Source of the DNA: CAZIOI01 sp964540855
GTDB taxonomy: Bacteria; Patescibacteriota; UBA1384; DTJR01
NCBI GenBank assembly: GCA_964540855.1
Contig: CAZIOI010000009.1
Coordinates: forward strand, 1 to 23,096
DNA length: 23,096 nt
Reading direction: 5' to 3'
Part shown: positions 14,111 to 21,787 of the stretch, in pieces
Layout of the letters: each line of letters begins with the position of its first letter
Numbering within the stretch: position 1 is the stretch's first letter
Program-made: the position numbers and the translations under genes
Notes under the pieces: model-generated
What the model saw: only the letters and a program-made list of their open reading frames with translations
Databases searched by the model: none
Told to the model about the DNA's origin: nothing

Positions 14111-14838
14111 TATTTACCCATATGTTTAAATACTCTTATTGGGAAAACAACGAGTGCGGAAAAAATTCTCTTATATCTTGAAGGCTGAATAATAAATCTA
14201 AAGAGCCACTCCAGACCGATAGATCTCAAAAATTTTGGCGCTCTTGGTATTGTTTTTGAAATAAAATCCAGCGTTCCACCCAACCCGACAAAAACAATCG
14301 CATTTAGTCTTGTGAAATTGGAATCTATCCAAATTTCTTGCTTCGGAGCACCGAGGCAAACAAAGACAATTTCGGCTCCGGAGTCATTAATCTTTTTAAC
14401 CAATTTTTCATCATATTCAGGTTCGATCACGGTTCCATCAAGATACCCCGCAATCTTGAGGTCGCCAAACTGTTTTTTGAGCTCTTCAGCCGCTTTTGAA
14501 CCCACGGATTTCTTGCCACCCAGAAGAAAAATTGATTTAGACATTTTTTGGGCAATCTCACACATATCCATTGCGAGGTCCACTCCTCGTATAACCTCGG
14601 TGGAAACACCCTGCTTTTTTAGCGCCCATGCAACGCCGGCACTGTCAGGCACTCTCAGTTCAAATGAATTAACAATGTCTGAATATTTTTTGTCGGAAAA
14701 TGCAATATTGCAGATTTCGTTATTTATAGTAGCTACTCTAGTCTTTTGACAGCTCGAAAAAGCGCTCTCAACCGTTAAGACAGCATGGTCTCTGCTAAAT
14801 GAGTTAATCGATAATGATAAGACGGTGGCTTTATTCAT
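14107..14838 (-). CDS. WecG/TagA/CpsF family glycosyltransferase (GT26)
   Basis: The family transfers N-acetyl-mannosamine-type sugars to lipid-linked intermediates during synthesis of teichoic acid or other surface polymers. The 243-aa product shows the family motifs: VATINNEI near residue 35, VPDSAGVAWAL (67-77; its aspartate corresponds to the proposed catalytic base), SIFLLGGK, VCLGAPKQEIWI, FVGLGGTLDFIS and RAPKFLRSIGLEWLFRFIIQ. The usual DG of the catalytic segment is DS here. The basic, hydrophobic C-terminus suggests peripheral membrane attachment. The exact donor and acceptor cannot be told from sequence. Its ATG shares ATGA with the upstream PEGA gene. Confidence 0.88.
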   Translation of the reverse strand: MNKATVLSLSINSFSRDHAVLTVESAFSSCQKTRVATINNEICNIAFSDKKYSDIVNSFELRVPDSAGVAWALKKQGVSTEVIRGVDLAMDMCEIAQKMSKSIFLLGGKKSVGSKAAEELKKQFGDLKIAGYLDGTVIEPEYDEKLVKKINDSGAEIVFVCLGAPKQEIWIDSNFTRLNAIVFVGLGGTLDFISKTIPRAPKFLRSIGLEWLFRFIIQPSRYKRIFSALVVFPIRVFKHMGKY

Positions 14839-15503
14839 CTAATCTGCGCCCGATAAAATTTGCCGGAGCTTTCATAAATTACAGACCTGCCGGAATTTAC
14901 AAAGACTACGGGTCCTGCAGAGTCTTTTGCAACAATATTTGTAATATTAGTCCCGTTGATACTCATAATCTTGAGCCATCCGTCTTGCGAAAAGGCAAGG
15001 TACCTCCTGTCAGCGTACCAACATAGCCCCGTAATATCCGATCCAAATCTGGTAACAAAAGTACCATTTTGATAAATTTCGCCTTCCGCCGAACCTAAGC
15101 CATCGGTCTCCGAAATCTTTTCAAGTGATTCATTTGTTCCGTCGAGAGAAAATTCCTCAATAACCGCTTCTTCTAAAAACAAGATCGGATCATCTATCAC
15201 TTCCGCTCTTCCTGCAGCAACATCTATTTCTTTAGTCCATGGATAATACCCTTCTTTTTTGACATCAATCTTGTAATGTCCTGCCGGCAAACCTCTTTTT
15301 GTGACTTTACCCGTACCTTCCAAGATGTTGTTTATATAAATACTTGCATCATTAGTTACGGCGGCGACTTCCACGGTAACTGTTTGTGAGATTTGTCTAT
15401 TTGTAAAATCAATCTTATAACCAGCCGCATAAATTACTATCACGGCGGAAACAACCACGAAAGATATCGCTAATACAATATAATTTATAATTCTAAAAAA
15501 CAT
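14835..15503 (-). CDS. Membrane-anchored PEGA domain protein with beta-repeat C-terminus
   Basis: The 222-aa product has an N-terminal membrane helix (about 7-28) and then an extracytoplasmic PEGA domain (about 45-105), recognised by ASIYINNILEGTG, LPAGHYKIDVKKEGYYPWTK and a following beta-strand. Its C-terminal half contains short repeated strands such as ICWYADRRYLAFSQDG-like segments (158-173) resembling part of a beta-propeller. PEGA domains are found in surface-layer and envelope proteins and have no catalytic role. It is the first gene of a two-gene unit with the GT26 gene. No Shine-Dalgarno sequence precedes the ATG. It is divergent from murA, separated by only 54 bases. Confidence 0.78.
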   Translation of the reverse strand: MFFRIINYIVLAISFVVVSAVIVIYAAGYKIDFTNRQISQTVTVEVAAVTNDASIYINNILEGTGKVTKRGLPAGHYKIDVKKEGYYPWTKEIDVAAGRAEVIDDPILFLEEAVIEEFSLDGTNESLEKISETDGLGSAEGEIYQNGTFVTRFGSDITGLCWYADRRYLAFSQDGWLKIMSINGTNITNIVAKDSAGPVVFVNSGRSVIYESSGKFYRAQIR

Positions 15504-15509
15504 TTTTTG

Positions 15510-15538
15510 TTGCTAAATGATATTATTCAAGATAGATT
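15510..15538 (+). promoter_or_regulatory. Putative promoter of murA-mreB-GT4
   Basis: TTGCTA (4 of 6), 17 bases and TAGATT (4 of 6) precede the murA ribosome-binding site. Transcription would start near 15545 with a leader of about 13 bases. It is the best arrangement found, but each hexamer is imperfect. Confidence 0.35.
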
Positions 15539-15564
15539 ATACAATTATGGAGGATGTATGACTA
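15536..15564 (-). promoter_or_regulatory. Putative promoter of the PEGA-GT26 unit
   Basis: On the minus strand a perfect TATAAT (15541-15536) lies 17 bases downstream of TAGTCA (4 of 6). Its -10 element overlaps the candidate murA -10 on the other strand, and its -35 lies over the first codons of murA. Initiation is predicted near 15529. Confidence 0.4.
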
Positions 15565-16820
15565 GATTTAGGATAATAGGCGAAACACCGCTTGTTGGCA
15601 ATGTAAAGATCAGCGGGGCAAAAAATGAGGCGCTCAAGGCAATTGCGCTCTCCTTAGTAATAAGGAATCAATTTAATATCAGCAATGCCCCGCAAATTTT
15701 AGACGTTCTAAATCAGGGGCGAATACTCAAGTCAACCGGATCAACCGTAAAATATGAAAACGATAATATTATTATTGACACGAAGACGGCGACAAATTTT
15801 GATTTGACGAATACGATTGCGGGTAAACTGCGCGCATCAATTGTTTTTGCAGGGCCTCTCTTGGCGAGATTCAAATCGGTTAAACTCCCCTATCCGGGCG
15901 GATGTCTTATCGGAGCCAGATCGATCGAAACTCATTTGGATGCGTTTAGGCAAGCCGGAGCGAAAATTTCCGAGCATAAGAGGATATTCTCAATAAAAAT
16001 CGATGAATTTCGCGACTCAACGATTATTCTTAAAGAAAAAAGTGTCACTGCCACTGAAAATCTTATAATGTATGCTTCGGCAATTCCGTTTGAAACAAAA
16101 ATTGAAAATTGTGCGATAGAACCAGAAATCATTAATCTTCTAAAGAATTTGCGCAAATCGGGTGCTCAAATAGAGGGAATAGGCACAAGATCGTTAACCA
16201 TAAAGGGATCAAGTAGCTTGCAATTAAAAAACTACGATATTATACCTGACAGAGTTGAGGCAGGAACTTTTCTTTGCGCGATGATAGCGTCCGGTGGCGA
16301 AGGCGAAATTTCACCATATCCGACAGATCAGCTGGATTCTTTTACAAGACTCGTAAAGTCAACTGGAGCTAATTTTGAGGTGATTAATAACAAGGCTATT
16401 GTAAAAAAATCCCATTTTCCCCTGAAGCCGTTTTCGCTTGCGACGGGTCCGTTTCCCGAATTTCCGACCGACTTACAATCTCCGATGTCACTATTAGCGC
16501 TTCGCGCGGACGGGGTTTCGATGATTGTCGAAAATATGTTTGAAAATAGACTCGGATATATAAATGTCCTTAAGAAAATGGGTGCCGATACGAGTTTGAT
16601 AGACGCAAAAACCGCCGAAATAAACGGACCTTGCGATCTAAGCTCGGCAAATATAGAGTCACCCGATCTTCGATCGGGTATCACACTGCTTTTAGCGGCT
16701 ACTATGAGCAACGGGGAGACATTTATAGACAAAGCGGAAGTAATTGATCGCGGATACGAAAAAGTCGATGAAAAATTAAGAACGTTGGGTGCAAATATCG
16801 AGAGGGTTGAGCATGAGTAA
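15558..16820 (+). CDS. murA: UDP-N-acetylglucosamine 1-carboxyvinyltransferase MurA
   Basis: MurA transfers enolpyruvate from PEP to UDP-GlcNAc, the first committed step of peptidoglycan synthesis, in the cytosol. From ATG 15558 it is 420 aa, the normal length. K22 and N23 in KISGAKNEAL, R92, the loop PYPGGCLIGARSIETHLDAF with the catalytic cysteine C116 (the residue alkylated by fosfomycin), FPTDLQSP with the conserved aspartate, and IDRGYEKVDEKL near the end are all present. The frame continues upstream to 15507, but a GGAGG four bases before ATG 15558 and the family alignment fix the start. The stop overlaps mreB by 8 bases. Confidence 0.95.
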   Translation: MTRFRIIGETPLVGNVKISGAKNEALKAIALSLVIRNQFNISNAPQILDVLNQGRILKSTGSTVKYENDNIIIDTKTATNFDLTNTIAGKLRASIVFAGPLLARFKSVKLPYPGGCLIGARSIETHLDAFRQAGAKISEHKRIFSIKIDEFRDSTIILKEKSVTATENLIMYASAIPFETKIENCAIEPEIINLLKNLRKSGAQIEGIGTRSLTIKGSSSLQLKNYDIIPDRVEAGTFLCAMIASGGEGEISPYPTDQLDSFTRLVKSTGANFEVINNKAIVKKSHFPLKPFSLATGPFPEFPTDLQSPMSLLALRADGVSMIVENMFENRLGYINVLKKMGADTSLIDAKTAEINGPCDLSSANIESPDLRSGITLLLAATMSNGETFIDKAEVIDRGYEKVDEKLRTLGANIERVEHE

Positions 16821-17820
16821 GCGCATCGGAATAGATCTCGGTTCTGCAAACATAAGATTTTACGTCCCAACCAGAGGCATTATTATTGACGAGCCGAATG
16901 TCGTTGCTCTCTCGGCAACCTCGCAGAAAGTGCTGGCGGTTGGGGAAGAGGCAAAACAAATGATCGGCCGTACGCCGGAGTCGATTATTGCGTCATACCC
17001 TTTGGACGGCGGAGTGATCGCAAGCTATAAGACAACAAAACAAATGCTGCAGATGTATCTTAACAAGATATTGGGGAGAGTTAGATTACTGAAGCCGGAT
17101 ATAGTGATAAATGTTCCGGTTGGAGCCACTTCGACCGAAAGAAAGGCTGTATTCGATGCCGTTGAATCAATCGGCGCAAGAAAGGTTTATTTATCAAAGT
17201 CGCCTCTTGCAGCAGCGATTGGTGCAGGAATAGATATTATTTCCAGTACCGGAAATATGGTGATCGATATTGGCGGCGGAAAAACCGAAGTTGCCGTAAT
17301 TTCGCTTGGAGATATTGTATGCTCATCCTCGGTTCGTTATGGAGGCGAAAAAATTGACGAAGCGATAATTTCTCATATAAGGAAAAAGTACAATTTGGTT
17401 TTAGGTAATCAGACAGCCGAAGCGGTAAAAAAATCAATTGGTTCGGCGATGCCGGTTAAAAAAGAATTGAGGGAAGAGGTTTCGGGCAGTAACACCATTT
17501 CGGGACTTCCGGAAAGTATAATCATCACAAGTGCCGATATCGTAACGGCTGTTAAACCGGTATTAAACGAGATTATTCTTGCGGTCAAACAGGTACTTCA
17601 AAAAACTCCACCGGAATTATCGAGCGACGTGATGGATAAGGGTATAATAATGTGTGGCGGCGGATCAAAGCTACTAAATTTTGATGAACTTCTAACTAAA
17701 ATCAGCGGCGTCCCCTGCCAGGTTGCCGAGGAACCGGATCTGTGTACGATAAAGGGAACGGGTATAATAATAGAAAATTTTGATAATTTTTTGGATTCAT
17801 TGATATGGAAAAACAAATAA
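16813..17820 (+). CDS. mreB: Divergent MreB-like actin homologue
   Basis: MreB filaments position wall synthesis along rod-shaped cells. The 335-aa product (from ATG 16813 inside the end of murA) has phosphate-1 GIDLGSANIRFYV, NVPVGATSTERKAV, phosphate-2 IDIGGGKTEVAVISLG, LGNQTAEAVKKSIGSA and the adenosine motif MCGGGSKL, so the actin fold is secure. The segment that normally reads IEEPMAAAIGAG reads LSKSPLAAAIGAG (127-138), replacing the glutamates that drive ATP hydrolysis in MreB. Phosphate-1 and phosphate-2 also carry T-to-S and T-to-K changes. No mreC, mreD, rodA or pbp2 is adjacent; the neighbours are murA and a GT4 enzyme, both overlapping. An FtsA or DnaK assignment is excluded by the MreB-specific motifs. 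Confidence 0.88.
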   Translation: MSKRIGIDLGSANIRFYVPTRGIIIDEPNVVALSATSQKVLAVGEEAKQMIGRTPESIIASYPLDGGVIASYKTTKQMLQMYLNKILGRVRLLKPDIVINVPVGATSTERKAVFDAVESIGARKVYLSKSPLAAAIGAGIDIISSTGNMVIDIGGGKTEVAVISLGDIVCSSSVRYGGEKIDEAIISHIRKKYNLVLGNQTAEAVKKSIGSAMPVKKELREEVSGSNTISGLPESIIITSADIVTAVKPVLNEIILAVKQVLQKTPPELSSDVMDKGIIMCGGGSKLLNFDELLTKISGVPCQVAEEPDLCTIKGTGIIIENFDNFLDSLIWKNK

Positions 17821-18911
17821 TCGGAATAGACGCGTCGCGAAGTAATACCAAGCAGAAAACCGGTACTGAATATTATTCGTACGAGCTAATCAGAAATATA
17901 GTTAAGTTCGATGAGTACAATTTTAGATTGTATTCTAAAGAACCCATAACGTATCTCGAAAAGCTTCCAAATGTTGAGAACAAAGCTATGAGTTTCCCAA
18001 GACTGTGGAGTCAAATCAGGCTTTCAGCGGAAATATATCAAAATCCCCCCGCCGTACTTTTTGAGCCGGCGCATACAATTCCACTCTACCATGGTAAAAA
18101 AACGATCGTTACTTTGCATGACCTCGGGTTCAAATATTTTCCGGAATTATACACGCCACTTGAAAGAATGTACCATAATTATTGTATGAATTTTTCGGTT
18201 CGTCATGCTACAAAAATAATTGCTATCTCAAACGCAACGCGCGATGATTTGGTGAAATTATACGGCGCGAAAAAAGACAAGATATCGGTGATTTATCACG
18301 GTTTTGACAAAGAAAGATTTTTTTCCGCAAAATCACAACCATCGGATGAAATAAAAGCATTGCAGCCCTATATTTTTTTTATAGGACGAATAGAAGCCAA
18401 GAAGAATATTAAAAACCTCGTCAAGGCTTTTGGTAAGCTGAGGAAAGACTCTGCAATAAAACAAAAGCTTGTTTTAGCTGGAAGACCAGGCTATCAATAT
18501 GAAGAGATCAAAAAAGAAATAGAATTGTTGCCTCGTGAAATAAGAAAAGATGTAATCGAGCTCGGCTATGTATATGACGAACAAGTCGGAGAGCTCACAA
18601 GGCACGCAAGTTTGTTCGCTTTTCCTAGTAGGTTCGAAGGTTTCGGAATGCCGCTACTAGAAACAATGGCATGCGGCGTTCCGATCGTAGCATCCAACAC
18701 GACCTCAATCCCCGAGATACTCTCTGATGCCGGACTTATGTCCGATCCTGACGATATAGAAGAATTTACAAAAAATATGGCAGTAGTCATAAAAAATCAA
18801 AATATCCGAAACGATCTAATCAAAAAAGGAATAAAAAGATCTAGCGAGTTTAGTTGGGAAAAATGCGCGAGAGAAACCCTATCGGTTATAAAATCGGTTG
18901 TCGATAACTAA
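17805..18911 (+). CDS. GT4 family glycosyltransferase
   Basis: The 368-aa enzyme has the two-Rossmann (GT-B) layout of retaining GT4 transferases. The N-terminal half has GIDASR, then VTLHDLGFKYFPE (102-114) and IIAISNATRDDLV (138-150). The C-terminal half has YIFFIGRIEAKKNIKNLV (189-206) and the EX7E motif FEGFGMPLLE with E278 and E286, followed by ACGVPIVASNTTSIPEI. Enzymes of this type use nucleotide sugars to build lipid-linked glycans or surface polysaccharide; the sugar and acceptor are unknown. It overlaps mreB by 16 bases, suggesting coordinated envelope synthesis. Its stop shares CTAA with the convergent sortase gene. Confidence 0.92.
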   Translation: MEKQIIGIDASRSNTKQKTGTEYYSYELIRNIVKFDEYNFRLYSKEPITYLEKLPNVENKAMSFPRLWSQIRLSAEIYQNPPAVLFEPAHTIPLYHGKKTIVTLHDLGFKYFPELYTPLERMYHNYCMNFSVRHATKIIAISNATRDDLVKLYGAKKDKISVIYHGFDKERFFSAKSQPSDEIKALQPYIFFIGRIEAKKNIKNLVKAFGKLRKDSAIKQKLVLAGRPGYQYEEIKKEIELLPREIRKDVIELGYVYDEQVGELTRHASLFAFPSRFEGFGMPLLETMACGVPIVASNTTSIPEILSDAGLMSDPDDIEEFTKNMAVVIKNQNIRNDLIKKGIKRSSEFSWEKCARETLSVIKSVVDN

Positions 18912-19783
18912 ATATCAACCTTTAGTAATTTTGCCTTGATGACGAGCCTGTTGAGAGAAGTTCCGACCGGCCAGCAAGTCATAAGCGTCAACATCTCTTC
19001 GTTTGTATCGTCAATGATTTCAACATTTTTAGGACTCACAACTTTTTGATCAACAGCCTCATATGTATACTTTTTTCCGTTGTAATAAACGGAAATTTGA
19101 TCTCCGCGGATTAGTTTGTCCAGAAGTGCGAAAACCGAGTTATAATCGCTCTTAACCCAACTGTAATTCGATGAATGACCAACGATAAAAATATTTCCGC
19201 CTTCGCCGGGACGGCTTGTGCCTTCGTAATGAGCAACGCCATCCTTTAGCTTTTCGATAATAGAATCATTGCTGACATCCCACGAAACCGGCACATCGAG
19301 AGATATTTTATCTATTTGCAAAGTATTGTTTTTGCGCGTTTCACTGTTAAATGTTGGCACGCTACTGGGTAATCCCAAGCCATCGGGTGCGGTTGTTGTG
19401 ATTGCTCGTTCGGTTGATTCGATTTTTTCTTGCGGAACCCTCTGATTTAAATAATCCGTATAATAAAGCCAAAAAAACTGCTTTGTAAAAGCCGAGTAGT
19501 TCATAATTAAATACACGCAAAAAATAATAACTCCGACGGCTGCCGAGAACTTCAATAAAATGTCCAAGAGACTGTTTTTTTTATGCACAACCGTCTCAAC
19601 ATCTTCTTTGGGCGCACTCACAATTTCCCGACGAATTTTTTTAAGTGCGATTTCATCATTTTTCGGGAGAACTTTTTTAATTTTTAAGTTCTCCTCAAAA
19701 TTAAAATCTTCCGATGGAGCATCTAGCGCTGAAGGATCGGTAGAACTAAAAATTTCCTTTAAATCGTCTTCCGTAATCTTCAT
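18908..19783 (-). CDS. Membrane-anchored sortase with long cytosolic N-terminus
   Basis: Sortases are cysteine transpeptidases that attach surface proteins to the envelope or join pilins. The 291-aa product has an unusually long charged N-terminal region (1-73), a membrane helix (about 74-96), a linker and the sortase barrel (about 150-291). The catalytic histidine is H203 in FIVGHSSNYSW, the cysteine is C270 in LTLMTCWPVGT and the arginine is R279 in LNRLVIKA. The TLMTCWP motif resembles class D/E-type sortases, but the class is uncertain. No LPXTG-bearing substrate is seen in this window. The start shares ATGA with the CCA gene. Confidence 0.9.
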   Translation of the reverse strand: MKITEDDLKEIFSSTDPSALDAPSEDFNFEENLKIKKVLPKNDEIALKKIRREIVSAPKEDVETVVHKKNSLLDILLKFSAAVGVIIFCVYLIMNYSAFTKQFFWLYYTDYLNQRVPQEKIESTERAITTTAPDGLGLPSSVPTFNSETRKNNTLQIDKISLDVPVSWDVSNDSIIEKLKDGVAHYEGTSRPGEGGNIFIVGHSSNYSWVKSDYNSVFALLDKLIRGDQISVYYNGKKYTYEAVDQKVVSPKNVEIIDDTNEEMLTLMTCWPVGTSLNRLVIKAKLLKVDI

Positions 19784-21114
19784 TTTTTGTATTTTCGCAC
19801 AATCATATCCAAGACTTCTACTTTTGTTGCTTTACCGTCCGCTACCAAATCATTAGCTTCTGCAAGATAATCCGTAAATTTTTCACCGGGTTCGAAGCCT
19901 TTTGCTATTAAATCGTCACCCGTGATCAAGTTGCCACTTTTTTTAACTTTTTGCGCATTATCTTTTTCCAAAAGCGCGTTTTCGCGGTCAAGTTCCATCA
20001 TTTTGATAAGCGTTGTATTGACCGGATATGTTCCCATACAGTCGGCCCTTGCTAATTCTATCAAACTTGGAAACCGAGGGTCTAAGAGAAAATTCATTCT
20101 CTTGAACGGTCTCATCTTACCAATATCGCCAATACGCATATGATTATCTACGAGCCAACAAATTGTTTCAATCTCAAAATTGGGGAATTTTAGTCTTTTT
20201 AAGATCTGTTCGGCCATTTCTGCCGATTTTTGCGCGTGATCATGAAAAATGATTCTTTTATCTTCTCTTATCAGCGTTTGCGGTTTTGCAATGTCGTGCA
20301 AAAGAGTCGCCCAACATAGATAGCCGGCCTCGTCCTTTGCCAATGATCTCAAGGCTAAATATGTGTGCGTGAAAACATCGCCCTCGTGATGATATTCATA
20401 AGGTTGCGGAACTCCTTTGAGCAGCTCGAGCTCAGGCAGGATAAATTGATTTATTCCAGATTCGGAAAGTTCAACAAGCCCGATGTGCCGATTGAATGAG
20501 GAAAATATCAGGTTTAACTCGTCGCGAACCCTCTCGGTAGCAACCGATTTTATCAAAGCGGAGTTTTTTCTGATTGAATCATAAGTATCAGGTGAATATT
20601 GAAAGCCCAAAGTGACCTTGAATCTGATCGCTCTTAAAAGCCTCAGATGGTCCTCTTCGATTCTTTTTTGCGCATTACCTACAAACCGAAGAATATGTTT
20701 TTTGATGTCATCTTCTCCGCCGACATAGTCAATCAGTGATTTTTTGATCGGGTCATAAAACATTGCGTTAATAGTGAAATCTCTTCTGGAGGCATCTTCT
20801 TTGGCACAAGTAAACTCAATGTTATCAGGGCGGCGATTATCCAAATAGCCGGATTCAATCCTGAATGTCGTCACTTCAAAATTCAACCCCGATTCAATAA
20901 CAACGATCGTCCCAAATTTTTCGCCGATATTTACCGTTCTTGTGAAAAGTTTCTTTGTTTCGTTCGGTTTGGCGGACGTTGCAATGTCATAGTCTTTTGA
21001 CTCTCTCGACAAAAGCATATCCCTGACACAGCCACCTGTGAAATAGGCTTCAAATCCGTGATCGTGAAGCTTTTTTACTATTCTTGTGGCGATTAGTTTC
21101 TTATTCGGTTTCAT
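19780..21114 (-). CDS. cca: CCA tRNA nucleotidyltransferase with HD domain
   Basis: The enzyme adds or repairs the 3'-CCA end of tRNAs without a template. The 444-aa class II protein shows GGCVRDMLL (27-35), the metal-binding DYD (41-43), SRRDFTINAMFYD (109-121), the nucleotide-selecting EDHLRLLRAIRF (154-165) and then an HD domain (H in HHEGDVFTHTY, HD 273-274 in LLHDIAKP). With the EDxxR element intact it is probably full CCA-adding rather than only poly(A) or CC-adding; this is an inference. It overlaps the upstream HD gene by 14 bases and the sortase gene by 4. Confidence 0.93.
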   Translation of the reverse strand: MKPNKKLIATRIVKKLHDHGFEAYFTGGCVRDMLLSRESKDYDIATSAKPNETKKLFTRTVNIGEKFGTIVVIESGLNFEVTTFRIESGYLDNRRPDNIEFTCAKEDASRRDFTINAMFYDPIKKSLIDYVGGEDDIKKHILRFVGNAQKRIEEDHLRLLRAIRFKVTLGFQYSPDTYDSIRKNSALIKSVATERVRDELNLIFSSFNRHIGLVELSESGINQFILPELELLKGVPQPYEYHHEGDVFTHTYLALRSLAKDEAGYLCWATLLHDIAKPQTLIREDKRIIFHDHAQKSAEMAEQILKRLKFPNFEIETICWLVDNHMRIGDIGKMRPFKRMNFLLDPRFPSLIELARADCMGTYPVNTTLIKMMELDRENALLEKDNAQKVKKSGNLITGDDLIAKGFEPGEKFTDYLAEANDLVADGKATKVEVLDMIVRKYKK

Positions 21115-21700
21115 CTGATGATTCTACCTTCATTAGTCCCCTCCACCAGCATGAGGTAAAATTTTCTTCGGCTTTTATAGTTTCAAGAATTATTTTTGCG
21201 CTTTCTGTTTTGAGCGATCTGCCAACATTTTCGATCCATTCCCAGCATCCTACCAAACCGCTTTCGTGATAAATCTTAGCTTGTATGGCAACTTCAAGCC
21301 AATCCGCATCTTGGCAAATAATCCCCTCTCTGGTCTCTCGCGATCTTTTTTCGTTTAATAGCGGTTTTATCATCTGCGACAACTCATTTGGTAAATTGTC
21401 ATATTGCTCTTGCTCGATTTTCGACTCCGCGCCTTTAGAATCGATATATCGAGCTGAAACCTTGTGCAAATCTCCCAGACGAGTTTCCAGCGTATCGTGA
21501 AAAACCATAATAGCTACACACTTAAATGGATCGGCACCTTCGAAGTGCGCTAAAACAAAGGCAATTTGTGCAGCCGACAGAGAGTGTTCCGCGATCGAGT
21601 CCGGAAATTGTACTCCAGCCAATCGCACCCCTTCGTGCTTGACCCGTTTGAGCATCTGCATTTCAGACAAAAACTTCTTGATAGATTCAATATTTTCCAT
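21101..21700 (-). CDS. HD-domain hydrolase, YfbR/HDDC2-like (putative nucleotidase)
   Basis: The 199-aa protein belongs to the small HD hydrolases related to 5'-deoxynucleotidase YfbR and human HDDC2. Metal ligands are H39 in SIAEHSLSAA, HD 68-69 and E72 in VFHDTLET, and D131 in QDADWLEVAIQ; LGDLHKVSARY matches a conserved strand in the family. The probable activity is dephosphorylation of nucleoside monophosphates, inferred from relatives only. AAGGAG at good spacing precedes the ATG, and an extended -10 lies just upstream, so this gene heads the HD-cca-sortase unit. Confidence 0.85.
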   Translation of the reverse strand: MENIESIKKFLSEMQMLKRVKHEGVRLAGVQFPDSIAEHSLSAAQIAFVLAHFEGADPFKCVAIMVFHDTLETRLGDLHKVSARYIDSKGAESKIEQEQYDNLPNELSQMIKPLLNEKRSRETREGIICQDADWLEVAIQAKIYHESGLVGCWEWIENVGRSLKTESAKIILETIKAEENFTSCWWRGLMKVESSDETE

Positions 21701-21713
21701 TTCACTCCTTTGT

Positions 21714-21722
21714 ATAATATCA
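21714..21722 (-). promoter_or_regulatory. Extended -10 promoter of the HD-cca-sortase unit
   Basis: The minus strand reads TGATATTAT: an extended TGn element joined to TATTAT (5 of 6). There is no clear -35, as is common for extended -10 promoters. Initiation would leave a leader of roughly 7-9 bases holding the ribosome-binding site. The gap between this gene and the helicase stop (21701-21787) shows no terminator hairpin for the helicase transcript. Confidence 0.45.
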
Positions 21723-21787
21723 ATCTATCAGAAATGCAGGATGTTCACCACAAAAAATATCACCTCGAACAAGAAGCGCTATGGATT

